A DNA stretch of 64,000 bases from Neostapfia colusana (lineage: Eukaryota > Streptophyta > Magnoliopsida > Poales > Poaceae). A program made the translations under genes and the position numbers. Position 1 is the stretch's first letter, and each line of letters starts with the position of its first letter. The notes beneath the pieces were generated by a model, which saw only the letters and a list, made by a program, of their open reading frames with translations, was not told the origin of the DNA and ran no database searches. The stretch is from contig JASWHV010000003.1 of NCBI GenBank assembly GCA_030760725.1, positions 112,252,153 through 112,316,152 of the forward strand, written 5' to 3'. Below, piece by piece: positions 46,140 through 58,739 of the stretch.

Positions 46140-48338
46140 TCTGAGGGCCCGGACCTCGATGGGGTCATGCCACTCGCCCAGAAATTGCATTGGGTGGTGC
46201 CGTGCGATGCGGCACCCAACAACACACATATAAGGAACACGTATCACATAAATCAAATGCGGAAGCTTACAAGTATTCTTTGTAAATAATTTACGTCAAA
46301 TAACTACAGCGGAAGACTAGTTTAACTCATGTTTAATATCTACTAAGCACTCAAGAAGATGTCCAGCCCGCGGACTCTTCTCGCTAGCAACACGAAGTCA
46401 TACGGCAGCCACCGGGTTCTCCCTATGTTAAACGACTTGGAAGTCTCTGAGTCTCACCGGACAACCTCCTCATAAGCATCGATGTTAACCTGCAAAACCA
46501 CTCATATAGCAAGTGGGAGCACATAGGCTCAGCAAGACTGACCCGTCTCACCTAAAACATGTAACTCTACATGCTAGATTGGCAGTGTATAATAGGAATT
46601 TACTTTGCATAAACTTGCCTAATTAGTTGACTCTTACTTTCAAGTTTTAGCAGCAAGTTATTGGATGACCTCGTGCTAAGACACATAAGAAGTCCACAAT
46701 CAAACAAGAAACGCATTCCTCTTATGTGCTTTGCCTAAGGTTGAAAGGAACTTTAATTTGCTCTAAACTAAAGCATTTTATTAACAACCAACGTAAAGCT
46801 TTTAACCAGCAACTTTTATCATGACACTAGCCTATTATTTCTACATCACGGTACAGTGAACAAGTGGTACTCACTGACCATGAGGGACGGCGATTATAAT
46901 CGATTTACACTTGCAGGGTTACCCAAATAACCCGTCACGTACGCCCGTACTCGATGTTGCCTACAGCAACCATCACGGATGCCGTACGCAACCACCTTTC
47001 ATCCGTTAGCCAAGTGTTGAACCGGTCCTATCATCCCGAGCAGGAGGTCTCTACGTGGAGCATCCGCAGTGCCCGCTTGCCGATTTATATCTCGCTGCTC
47101 TCAACCTACCCTCTGGACGACAAGCAATGCCTCAACAGATCGCTACCCGAATTACATCGGTTTCCCGGTTCCCATATATCCGGTAGGTGTTCGGTACTGT
47201 TCTAGCTTGTTCAACAGGCCCGCACACGGCTCGTCCTCAATCGACACAAACAGAGGTATGGCACCTAGGCCCCAAAGTCCTGCTGCCCCTACTCTCCGCT
47301 CGGTCTCATTTTCTTGCCATGTGAATCATTGTCTATCCTTCTAACCGAGTAGTTTGCCTCTAGCCTATTCTCGCGAGTAGTTCCAACTACTCGACTTGTA
47401 CCAAAACCTATACCATTTTAGCATTGCGGTGGCTACTCGAGGTTTGACTCCTAAGCCCAAAACCCCTGGTTCTCTTGGCTATGCATTTGGGTTTCCATTT
47501 AAGACTCTAATGCACAATTGTAGAAAAGGCATAAAGTAAGTGAGTAAAACATAAGACTTTATAAACGGTTAATGCAAACCGGACCTTACCTGTTTTGCAG
47601 GTGACTAAGACTATATATTTCAGTTAGTTATGATCACTTGAGGCTTGATCACTTGCTTTCCTTGATTCCCTGATTCCAACTTCAATTTCTTCGCAAGTCT
47701 TCACGTCGATGCTATACGTCTTGAATATACACATGTATTTAATTGTAAAACTTTTGCTAAGGAAGTGTACTGACAATTTAGAAACTGGAACTCTGTTTAA
47801 GAATTTGAAATTGAACTGGTGCTAGTGGGTGGGTTTGAGTTAAGCAAAAGTGATCGTGTTAAGTGTATTCCCTTATTGTGGTTTATTCACCTAAATAGGA
47901 TAAACAGAAAAGTGATGATCCAGAGCTCCAATGGAGATGAAGACTTTCAGGTGAGTTCCTTGTCATAAGAAAGTGTTATGGATAAAAAATGAGAATTTTT
48001 TCACTGAGTGGTTTATTCAGAACAATTCCCTAAGTAATTAAGCAAAAAGGAATTAATTCTGAAGTAACTCATATGTTTATGCCAAACTTAATGAATTACA
48101 ATTTCAATTATATGTCAGATAGCACGCATGAATTTTCCTAGGATTTTTTGAGCTAAGGTTTGCAAAGAAATGATTTTACAACTTTGGGACTTTATCTGAA
48201 AAGTTTCTGTATTCATTTGAACACAGCAAATTGAAATCTGAATTATCCTACACAAATCAACTCTAAATGAGCTGCAAATTTTACAGGAGTTCAATAATAT
48301 CCTAAGGAATATTCTAACAAAATTTGGGGATTTTTTGA
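46140..48338 (-). repeat. A 5' LTR, segment 1
   Basis: Matches 10663-12860 of A's 3' LTR. The terminal dinucleotide is mutated (TCTGAGGG against TGTGAGGG). It is interrupted at 48339 by C; 48334-48338 is C's target duplication TTTGA. No gene. Confidence 0.9.
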
Positions 48339-50478
48339 TGTGATTCCCTGGTTCCAAGAAAAACCTTGGAACCTGGACTGATGCATATGTGTGCCCAGGA
48401 TGTTCATCACACATACACATGTAATCCACAAACTGAATTCATAATATATAACCACGAATGAATAGGGTTTTATTACAATGTCTCATGAGTCTCTAACTCA
48501 TTCTAACAGCGTAAGTCTTATTATAGCAGCGGAAGTCTTCTAAACTATTGCGGAAGCAACTAAGCAGCAGCAGCGGCTCCATCTCCTACTCCACAGGCAA
48601 GTTGACGGAAGATCACACGCCTAATACTCCACATGGTCTTCAAAGTATTCCTCTCCTGTTGCTGATGATGTATGATAATGCAAGGGTGAGTACATGTCGT
48701 ACTCAGCTAGTGCGGGAAGTATGACATATAGCTTACAACAAGGTAGGTATAAAAGGCTCATTGTATGAAAGCAAAGTTTATTTCACAAAACATGATAAAA
48801 ACAACAACTAGCTTTAAGTGAATTAAATTCCAACATGTATCCAATAAAACATCAACATACCTCCATCATATTTCACCTCTTTTCATGTCTCATCAGATAT
48901 TCATCTTTCTCTTTTTCTCATGCTCATGAATACCATCTCGTATTCATTACCATCTCATCTCATATTCAATTCCATCTCAAACCGAGACCAAAGCTCATTA
49001 TCATGACTTAACAGTCCCATTCTCATCACCAAGACTCAACAGTCCCAAAACCAAATCCAAAGACCAATATCCAAACCAAATACCATCCCAATAACCATCC
49101 CATCTAATCATGGAAGTTGGTCAGGCGCTTGTGACCGAAAGCACGACTATCATGATAGTTTTATACCCTGCAGAGTTTGCACCACTTTAGCCACAAGTTT
49201 GTGATTTCGTCATCCGTCGGTCACTGCAGAACCTCTATTATACCAGTACACAACCGTCGGTGTATGGCCAAGAGATCACAAAATAGCCTTTACAAAGGGG
49301 CTACTAGATGTATGGACTCACTAAGGTTTCACCAGCAGGCTAGAATCTCCAATTCTCCCACCTACGGGCCCCCTCTTGTGCCATGTAGTTCCCAGGGCAG
49401 TCCTCACTCGACTCCCATTCCCCGCGCCTTCCACGGTCCATAACAATCTTGTAACTCACCTAATTAGTCAGCTAAGCCGCACCCATACTTGACCTTGTGG
49501 TGGCACTGTATTCCTTAGATCTACGGCAGGTAAACCACCATGTCATTCTACTTCTTCCACGAACCAAGCTTGCCTAGATCTCCCCCGATCCATGTTCATT
49601 ATCAACATCAAGTTCTTGTTATCATTATATGAGTGCAGTAGCTAGACACATTCTATCTCGCTTCCCATATCCCATGGACTCAGCGAAGCAAAAAGCAAAA
49701 ATGACCATACCCAACTCATCAACTTCCCGGCGACAAGGGTGGTTAGCAAAACTAGTAAACACCTATGAAAGGGTTTCCCATCAAGTTGACTCAAGCACAC
49801 ACACCTTTTCGCAAACAAAACAGTTCCAAAAACATGGGATCAATATGGTCAAGGGGCACTTGCCTTGTTCCTGTGGCTCCTGTTGCTCTGGGATCTCGAA
49901 GTCTTGGTGTTGTATTCCTTCATAGATAGCTCCCTGAGCTTGTCCTTCTACTCACGACCACGCACATACAAGATTTACAGTAATCAAACATCATGCACAA
50001 TCCTTATTCAAGATGCAATGGTGCATATGCATGCTAACCCTATGGTGCTGTTTTTAGTAGATCAGTTTGTACGTGTTCTTGCATGTTTTAAGGGCTTTGC
50101 ATGGGGTTTTATGATGAACAGAAGTGTAAGGATCAAATGTGGACGGGTGATGATCTTGACTCTATATAAAACCGATCAACACGTGATCTGTCCATGAAAA
50201 AGCTTCTGTTCGAAGGGATCAAAGAAACAGATGCAAAGAAAACCACGATGACGTCGTAAGGTAGTAACAACCGCCTACCTCACTTCTCCTCGGTGTCGGG
50301 GCCTTCTTCCTAGCACGACAGATCGTCGGGGCTCTCTTACGGCGAGCGTGTTGGGGCTCTTCGGCGGTCTCTCCGATGGTCAAACTCCGGCGAAGGGGTT
50401 TAGCTCGGCGAGTTGGGGGCTAGGGCTCTAAGTAGTCGGCTTGAGAAGATGTTACGACCAAGGGGTGTGTTTCGGGTT

Positions 50479-50487
50479 CTATTTATA
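50479..50487 (-). promoter_or_regulatory. TATA box of C 3' LTR
   Basis: The minus strand reads TATAAATAG just downstream (in LTR sense) of the G-box array. Confidence 0.6.
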
Positions 50488-50689
50488 ACTGGAAAAAGAA
50501 GAGTCCTTCTCTGATTGGATTTCAATTAAGAGTCATTATTTGTGTTTGGACCTTAACAACTTATCTCTAATTGATTTGGTGCAGTATCAATCGTGGAAGA
50601 ATCCGTGTCGATTTCCTCAGTACCGGGTACTCACGTATAGAGAAAAACTGCTTCAGAATCACGTCCTTCCGCAGGGATAAGCTCCAGAG

Positions 50690-51290
50690 GCTCCACGTGT
50701 GCAGCGGGGGCCTGGGCTTCCCTTTTCCTCAGGGGCGGGCTCTGGTTGTGCCGCATGTCAGGCGGGCGGGATCTCCCTCTTCCTCGGAGGCGAGCTCCGC
50801 GTGCGCCACGTGTCTGGTGGGTCGGGACCTCCCCTCTCTCCAGAGACGAGCTCCGTGTATGCCACGTGTCAGTGCCGGACCTCCCCTCTCTTCGGAGGTG
50901 GCTCCGAATGTGCCACGTGCCAGTGCTGGACCTCCCCTCTCTTCGGAGGTGAGCTCCGATAGTGCCACGTGTCCTAGCAGCGTCGTATTTCCTTTTTACT
51001 TAGAGATGAGCTCTGAGGTTGACACGTGTCCATCAGTACCTTCTCCTCGGAGGTGAGCTCCGAGGATGACACGTGTCCAGTATGACCGGACCTCCCGGAG
51101 GTGAGCTCTGAGAGTGACATGTGTCCCATAGTGTCAGACCTCTCGAAGGTGAGCTTCGGAGGTGAAACGTGTCCTGCAGTGTCGGACCTCTCGGAGGTGG
51201 GCTCCGAGGGTGACACGTGTCCCGCGCGGCTGGTCCTCTCTTCTCCGCAGTGACTAGCTCCGAAGGCGACATGTGTCCTGTGGGGCTGGC
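50690..51290 (-). repeat. G-box repeat array in C 3' LTR
   Basis: Degenerate units of about 50-65 bp: a GGACCTCCC/TCGGAGGTGAGCTCCGA block followed by TGCCACGTGTC or TGACACGTGTCC. Several units keep an exact CACGTG core; others have decayed to CACATG or CATGTG, as expected from cytosine deamination. Confidence 0.88.
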
Positions 51291-51329
51291 CTCGCTTCTC
51301 CGCGGTCAGCTTCTGCCTTGATGTCTTCT

Positions 51330-54300
51330 TCACGTCTCCCATGTGGCTTCAGCTTCTGTGTGATGGCTCCATTGTACCTTGCACCAACGGATCACTTTAT
51401 TCCTCATGACCCTTTCCTTCACGTCCAAAATTTGGACAGGGTGCTCTACATAGGTCAGATCCTCTTGAAGCTCAAGTTCATCCATCGGTACTTGTTCTTC
51501 CGGTACTCTCAAGCACTTCTTGAGCTGGGATACGTGAAACATGTCATGCACGTCGGAGAGGTGCATTGGGAGCTCTAATTGATAGGCTACTTCTCCTCGC
51601 TTGCCCAAAATCTTAAAGGGTCCGATGTAGCGAGGTGCTAGCTTGCCTTTGACGTTAAAACGTCGTTAGCCTCGGATAGGCGATACCTTAAGGTATACGA
51701 AGTCTCCTACTTCGAAGATCAACTTTCTTCGCCTATTGTCTGCATAGCCTTTCTGTTGTGACTGAGCAGCCCTCAAGTTCTCCCGTATCATTTGGACTTG
51801 CTTCTCATCTTCTTGCAGCACTTCCGGTCCAAACACTTGGTTCTCTCCGATCTCGTTCCAAAACAATGGTGTTCTACACCATCTACCATACAATGCTTCA
51901 AAAGGTGATATCTTTAAACTGGCCTGGTAGCTGTTGTTGCACAAGAACTCAGCATATGGCAAGCTCCTATCCCAACTACCCATGTTTCAAGGTGCAGGCT
52001 CTCAACATGTCTTCCAAAATTTGATTTGTCCTCTCAGTTTGTCCATCGGTTTGCGGGTGGTAAGCGGATCTAAAATCCAGTCGTGTACCCATAGCTTCAT
52101 GCAGCCTCTTCCGAAACCTAGAGGTAAATTGGGTACCCCGATCTGAAACTATCCTCTTCGGGACTCTATGACGGCATACGATCTGCTCCATGTACAACTC
52201 GGCTAGTTGTGCAACGTTGTACTTGGTCTTAACAGGATGGAAATGAGCTGTTTTCGTCAATCGGTCCACAATAACCCAGATGGAGTCGTAACCCGACTGA
52301 GTACGTGGCAATCTGACGATGAAGTCCATACTGATGTCTTCCCACTTCCACTCGGGTACTTTCAATGGTTGCAACAGTCCAGCGGGTCGTTGATGTTCGG
52401 CCTTCACCCGTTGGCATGTGTCGCATAAGGCAACATATTCTGCTATGTCCCGTTTCATACCATCCCACCAATAACAAGTTTTCAGATCCTTGTACATCTT
52501 TGTACTGCCGGGATGTATGGAATAAGGTGAATCATGTGCCTCTTTTAATATCGTGTTGCGGATATGCTTCACGTTAGGCACACAAATCCTTTTTCCTAAC
52601 CAAAGCGTACCCTTCTCGTCTTCCTTGAAGTCCTTCTCTATGCCTTGTCGGATTCTTTCCTTGATCTCCTTGATTTCTTCATCCGTTGTTTGGCCATCTC
52701 TTATCTCTTGTTCTAGCGAAGAGTGGAATTCCATCACTTCCATCTCGTTCAAGAACCCGAGATGTAACCATTCGAATTCCTTGCGCAGCTCGGGTGGTAG
52801 CTCCCGAACCGTGAGTTGGTGACATGCTCCCTTTCAGCTCAACGCATCAGCTACTACATTGGCCTTTCCAGGATGATAGTTGATTCCAACATCATAATCC
52901 TTGATGAGCTCCAACCATCGACGTTGCCTCAAATTCAAATCCGTTTGGGTGAATATGTACCTGAGGCTTTTGTGATCCGTATAGATCTCACATCGGTGGC
53001 CAAGGATATAATGTCTCCAAATCTTCAAGGCATGTACCACGGCTACGAGCTCCAAATCATATGTGGGGTAATTCAGCTCGTGCTTCTTGAGTTGTCTTGA
53101 CGCATAGGCTACAACTTGTCCTTCTTGCATGAGCACACATCTAAGCCCTTGTCTGGATGCGTCACAATATATGTCGAAGCTCTTGCTCACGTCCGGCAAT
53201 ACCAGAAACGGTGCTGTGGTTAGCCTTTTCTTGAGCTCCTCGAAGATTTCTTGGCATGCTGGGGTCCATTGGAAGGCTTTTCCCTTCATTAGCAATTCCG
53301 TCATAGGCTTTGCTATCTTGGAGAAGTCCTTGATAAACCGTCGGTAGTATCCAGCCATCCCAAGAAAACTCTGAATGTCTCTCACATTTTGCGGTTGGTT
53401 CCACTTTAGAACATCTCCCATTTTTCCGCGATCAACCGATACTCCTTCCTCGGAGATGATGTGGCCTAGGAACGATATCTCCTTTAGCCAAAATTGACAT
53501 TTGCTGAGCTTGGCATACAATTGATGCTCTCATAGCTTCTGTAATGTCAATCTCAAGTGTTCTTCATGTTCCTCCTCACTTTTTGAATACACCATGATGT
53601 CGTCAATGAAAACCATGACGAACTTGTCCAAGTACTCCATGAAGACTTTGTTTATGAGGTACATGAAATATGCGGATGCATTCGTTAACCGAAAAGACAT
53701 AACGGTATATTCATACAAACCATACCGTGTTCAAAAGGCAGTCTTGGGTATGTCGGAGGGCTTAATCTTCAGCTGGAAGTATCCCGACCGAAGATAAATC
53801 TTGGAGAAGACTCGAGCTCCTTTCATTTGGTCGAACAGGTCTTCTATACGGGGCAGAGGGTATTTATTCTTGATCGTCACCTCATTGAGAGACCTATAAT
53901 CCACACACATCCTTTGGGTCCCATCATTCTTGTCCACGAAGAGCACGGGGGCTCCCCGCGGTGACGAGCTTGGCGTATAAAACCCTTTTCTAGCTGCTCC
54001 TTAATTTGCTTCTTGAGTTCCACTAGTTCATTTACAGGCATCCTATATGGTCGTTTTGCTATAGGTGCGGTTCCAGGTACCAAGTCAATGGAAAACTTGA
54101 TGTCCCAGTGAGGTGGCATACCTGGAAGTTCTTCCGGGAACACGTCCGAAAATTCTTGAACCACCGGAATGCTTTCCAATGTTGCTTCTTTGATGTGGTT
54201 CAACGTTGCCTTCTCGGTTGCTGGGCTGACTCGAACTCAATGCGAGTACCGTGCTCATTTGTCAACTGCACGCTCCTCTCAGCACATTGGATTACTCCGT

Positions 54301-54577
54301 TGTGCTTGCTTAACCAATCCATTCCGAGTATTATGTCAAGCCCTTGGGAATCCAAGACAATGAGATTGGCAAGGAAGTCTACCCCCCTTATTTTAAGGTT
54401 TACTTTTGGACATACTATATTAGTCCTCATCTCTCCATCGGGAGAATTAACCAACATAGTATATTTCAAGTGTGATATGGGTAGATTATACTTGGCAACA
54501 TACTTGGATGATATGAATGAATGTGATGCTCCGGAATCAAATAGAATGGTGGCTGGGTTGGAGTTGGCACGGAACAT
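51330..54577 (-). pseudogene. C pol: protease to chromodomain, frameshifted
   Basis: Right to left: protease with LFDSGASHSFISS (54200-54577); RT fingers (53877-54203, then a shift to 53731-53946) and palm with FIDDIMVYS (53530-53718); RT thumb and RNase H with YCDASRQGL, YTDHKSLRYIF and PGKANVVADALS (52834-53520); integrase with HHCC finger, MDFIVRLPR, SDRGTQF and TDGQTERTNQ, which completes the DD35E triad (51976-52752); then 51666-51983 and the start of a chromodomain (51330-51608), which breaks off after EATWE. Breaks occur near 54200, 53945, 53725, 53525 and 52835. The last part is cut by the deletion into the LTR. Close in sequence to D's pol. Confidence 0.9.
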
Positions 54578-54597
54578 ACCATCACGACGTCCTCAGC

Positions 54598-55692
54598 CTA
54601 TTGTGCTTCCTCAGCGGAGACATGGTTCACGTTGCCGCAAGAGTAGTTCTGCTGTCCACGGTTACCTTGCGTAGCTCCTCCGTTCGGCCGTGGGTTCTGC
54701 TTGGGCACGTTGCTTGGCTGTCCAGTACCTTTCCTCGAGCACTGACTTGCAAAGTGTCCTGTTTCTCCACATGCAAAGCATGCCTTGTTGCCCAAGACAG
54801 CGGGGACGTTGGGGCGGGGGTTTTGAACAGGGGCGCCCATGTTAGGACGAGGCGCTGGAGGTAAGGGCATATGAGGTGCTTGCATGGCAGGACGTTGCTG
54901 TGGTAGTTGATTAGGGCAAAAAGTCGGAGTGGACGATCCAAACTGTGGTGCAGCTGTGGGCATGAAACGGGGACATACGTTGCTCCCTTGCGGCTGGTAT
55001 GGCATCTTTCTTTTGCCCTCTTGCTCGATCTCTCGGATCTTGCTCTCAACCACTATGGCTTTGTCAACTAGCTTCTGAAAGTTAGCATAGTCATTGTTGA
55101 GAAGCTGAACTTGGATCCCATTGTTCAACCCTCTCATGAACAAGTATTGCTTCCGTTGGTCCGAGTTGACATCTTCGTGGGCATATCGTGACAGTTGCGT
55201 TAACTTGTTGAGGTACTCGTTCACGCTCTTCTTTCCTTGGTGGAGACCTTCAAACTCTTGCCTTTTTAGCATCATGACTCCCACAGGGATGTAATGAGAG
55301 CGGAAACTCTCCTTGAACTCAGTCCAAGTGATAGTCTCCTGGTCGACATGAGCGTTGCATAGAGCGTCCCACCAGTAAGCGGCTGCTCCCATAAGTTGGT
55401 GCGATGCGAAGAGAACTTTCTCTCGATCATTGCACTGAACTATGGCAAGCTTCTTCTCCATAGACTTCAACCAATCATCGGCCTCCATGGGATCATTAGT
55501 TTGAGCAAAAGTGGGTGGTCGTGTCCTCATGAACTCTCCCAATCGGTTGTGAGCCGGCGGTGGTGGCGGTGGTGCAGGAACAGGGTTGTTGTTGTTGTTG
55601 TTGGCTTGCAGCTGACCCAAAGTTTGGATCATTGTTTGCATAAGCTGGTTCTGCATAGCCATCAACCGTTCCAAGTTGTTTCCACCAGCCAT
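54598..55692 (-). pseudogene. C gag (364 codons) ending in an in-frame UAG
   Basis: Complete-looking gag from ATG at 55692: MAGGNNLERLMAMQNQLMQ helix, poly-Asn and Pro tracts, then Retrotrans_gag capsid (WWDALCNAHVDQETITW) and a CCHC knuckle (CFACGETGHFASQCS) near 54735-54780. It ends NHVSAEEAQ with TAG at 54598-54600. D at the equivalent point continues in frame into protease. Here an extra frame slip near 54578 follows the stop, so simple readthrough would not restore pol. Confidence 0.85.
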
Positions 55693-56049
55693 GGGGTTAG
55701 CATTCTCAGGAACCTCAATGTGGTCCTCCTCTTAGTTACCACGGACGTTCCTCCTTTGGCGGCCGGCGTTTTCTCTCACCATCTGTGAGAGAGTTGGATA
55801 GAATAGAAGTTAGAAGTTTAGAGTGATCCCTCCCAACTATATGCATCAAGGTGGATGGACTATATATCATCCTATATGAGGATGTGAACAAGTGCCGAAG
55901 CATCTCACATCTCTCTACTATGTGTGGATATTGACAACACTGAAACGTCCCACAACTCACACTAAGCACTCAAGCACAAACAATCATCACAAAAGTTCAG
56001 CACACAACTCCTATTCAAATCTTACTCAATGGGGGTCCTATGTGGTTTT

Positions 56050-56380
56050 TAGGGTGATACCAATCTGTGACCAATCTGTGACTTTATCCTATGGTCAATG
56101 GGTTCTAATGCCAATCTATGCATTCTACCTAGGCTTGTATCTTATGTTCAACGTGGCTCCTAATACCAATCTGCGACTAGGCTTGCGTCCTATGGTCAAT
56201 GTGGCAGCACCAAATCTTGTGAATTCTATCTAGGCTTGCGACCTACGATCAACCGTGGTTCTGCTACAAATCAGTGATCAATCTAGGCTTCTGACCTAGA
56301 GTCAACCGTAGTTCTGCTACCAACCTGTGATTTCTATCTAGGCTTGTGATCTACAGTCAACCGTGCCTCTGATACCAATC
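56050..56380 (-). repeat. Tandem repeat of primer-binding-site-like units in C leader
   Basis: About seven degenerate units of 48-55 bp, each with a (C)T(A/G)ATACCAATCTGTGA-like segment and a CTAGGCTTGTGACCTA...GTCAACCGTGG segment. The last unit ends with the functional primer binding site and LTR boundary (CTCTGATACCA, ATC, TGTGACG). The repeated part thus includes the tRNA-complementary site and the adjacent LTR terminus. Confidence 0.8.
56366..56377 (-). promoter_or_regulatory. C primer binding site (tRNA-Met type)
   Basis: The minus strand reads TGGTATCAGAGG, matching the initiator tRNA-Met complement in 11 of 12 bases, three bases from the 5' LTR. Confidence 0.9.
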
Positions 56381-58547
56381 TGTGACGCCCCGGTTCCAAG
56401 AAAACCTCGGAACCTGGACTGATGCATATGTGTGTCCAGGATGTTCATCACACATACACATGTAATCCACAAACTGAATTCAGAATATATAACCACGAAT
56501 GAATAGGGTTTTATTACAATGTCTCATGAGTCTCTAACTCATTCTAACAGCGGAAGTCTTATGCTAGCAGCGGAAGTCTTCTAAACTATTGCGGAAGCAA
56601 CTAAGCAGCAGCAGCGGCTCCATCTCCTACTCCACAGGCAAGTTGACAAAAGATCACACGCCTAATACTCCACATGGTCTTCAAAGTATTCCTCTCCTGT
56701 TGCTGACGATGTATGATAATGCAAGGGTGAGTACATGTCGTACTCAGCAAGTGCGGGAAGTATGACATGTAGCTTACAACAAGGCAGGTATAAAAAGGTT
56801 TATTGCATGAAAGCAAAGTTTATTTCACAAAACATGATAAAAATAGCAACTAGATTTAAGTGAATTAAATTTCAACATGTATCCAACAAAACATCAACAT
56901 ACCTCCATCATATTTCACCTCTTTTCATGTCTCATTAGACATTCATCTTTATCTTTTTCTCAAGCTCATGAATACCATCTCGTATTCATTACCATCTCAT
57001 CTCATATTCAATTCCATCTTAAACCGAGACCAAAGCTCATTATCATGACTTAACAGTCCCATTCTCATCACCAAGACTCAACAGTCCCAAAACCGAATCC
57101 AAAGACCAATAACCAAACCAAATACCATCCCAATAACCATCCCATCTAACCATGGAAGTTGGTCAGGCGCTTGTGACCGGAAGCACGGCTATCATGATAG
57201 TTTTATACCCTGCAGAGTTTACACCACTTTACCCACAAGTTTGTGATTTTGTCACCCGTCGGCGACTGCAGAACCTCCATTATACCAATACACAACCGTC
57301 GGTGTATGGCCAAGAGATCACAAAATAGCCTTTACAAAGGGGTTACTAGCTGTATGGACTCACTAAGGTTTCACCAGCAAGCTAGAATCTCCAATTCTCC
57401 CGCCTACGGGCCCCCTCTTGTGCCATGCAGTTCTCAGGGCAGTCCTCACTCGACTCCCATTCTCCGTGCCTTCCACGATCCATAACAATCTAGTAACTTA
57501 CCTAATTAGTCAGCTAAGCCACAGCCATACCTGGCCTTGTGGTGGCACGTTATTCCTGGCATGTGCTTGCATGAACCGGTCCTTAGATCTATGGCAAGTA
57601 AACCACCATCTCATTCTACCTCTTCCATGAACCAAGCTTGCCTAGATCTCCCCCGATCCATGTCCATTATCAACATCAAGTTCTTGTTATCATTATATGA
57701 GTGCAGTAGCTAGACACATTCTGTCTTGCTTCCCATATCCCATTGACTCAACGAAGCAAAAAGCAAAAATGACCATACCCAACTCATCAACTTTCCCGGT
57801 GACAAGGGTGGTTAACAAAACTAGTAAACTCCTATGAAAGGGTTTCCCATCAAGTTGACTCAAGAACGCACACCTTTTCGCAAACAAAACAGTTCCAAAA
57901 ACATGGGATCAATATGGTCAAGGGGCACTTGCCTTGTTCCTGCGGCTTCTGTTGCTCTGGGATCTCGAAGTCTTTGTGTTGTATTCCTTCGTAGATAGCT
58001 CCCTGAGCTTGTCCATCTACTCACGACCACACACATACAAGATTTACAGTAGTCAAACATCATGCACAATCCTTATTCAAGATGCAATGGTGCATATGCA
58101 TGCTAACCCTATGGTGCTGTTTTTACTAGATCAGTTTGTATGTGTTCTTGCATGTTTTAAGGGCTTTGCATGGGGTTTTACGATGCAAAGGAGTGTAAGG
58201 ATCAAATGTGGACGGGTGATGATCTTGACTCTAGATCAAACCGATAAACACGTGATCTGTCCATGAAAAAGCTTCTGTTCGAAGGGATCAAAGAAACAGA
58301 TGCAAAGAAAACCACGATGACGTCGTAAGGTAGTAACAATGGCCTACCTCACTTCTCCTCAGTGTCAGGGCCTTCTTCCTAGCAAGACAGATCGTCGGGG
58401 CTCTCTTCCGGCGAGCGTGTCGGGGCTCTTCGGCGGTCTCTCCGGTGGTCAAACTCCGGCAAAGGGGTTTAGCTCGGCGAGCTGGGGGCTAGGGCTCTAA
58501 GTTGTCGGCTTGAGAAGATGTTACGACTAAGGGATGTGTTTCGGGTT

Positions 58548-58556
58548 CTATTTATA
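58548..58556 (-). promoter_or_regulatory. TATA box of C 5' LTR
   Basis: The minus strand reads TATAAATAG followed by AACCC, about 190 bp downstream of the G-box array. It is conserved in all three copies of this LTR family in the window. Confidence 0.65.
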
Positions 58557-58739
58557 ACCGGAAAAAGAAGAGTCCTTCTCCGATTGGATTTCAATTAAGA
58601 GTCCTATTTGATTTGTGTTTGGATCTTAACGACTTATCTCTAATCGGTTTGGTGCAGTATCAATCATGAAAGAATCCGTGTCGGTTTCCTCAGTACCGGG
58701 TACTCACGTACAGAGAAAAACCACTTCAGAATCGTGTCC

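Larger units (their letters stand above)
48339..51303 (-). repeat. C 3' LTR, 5' end deleted
   Basis: Matches 56381-59376. The equivalent of 59377-59675 (about 299 bp, including the LTR start and promoter-distal U3) and the polypurine tract are missing; pol sequence joins directly at 51304. It includes a hairpin at 48680-48711, an inverted repeat at 49147-49158, TATA at 50479-50487 and a G-box array at 50690-51290. No gene. Confidence 0.9.

Noticed and set aside
54598..54600. Programmed UAG readthrough between gag and protease in C
   Set aside because: A frame slip near 54578 follows the stop, and the close relative D has a sense codon at this point; simple decay is more likely.
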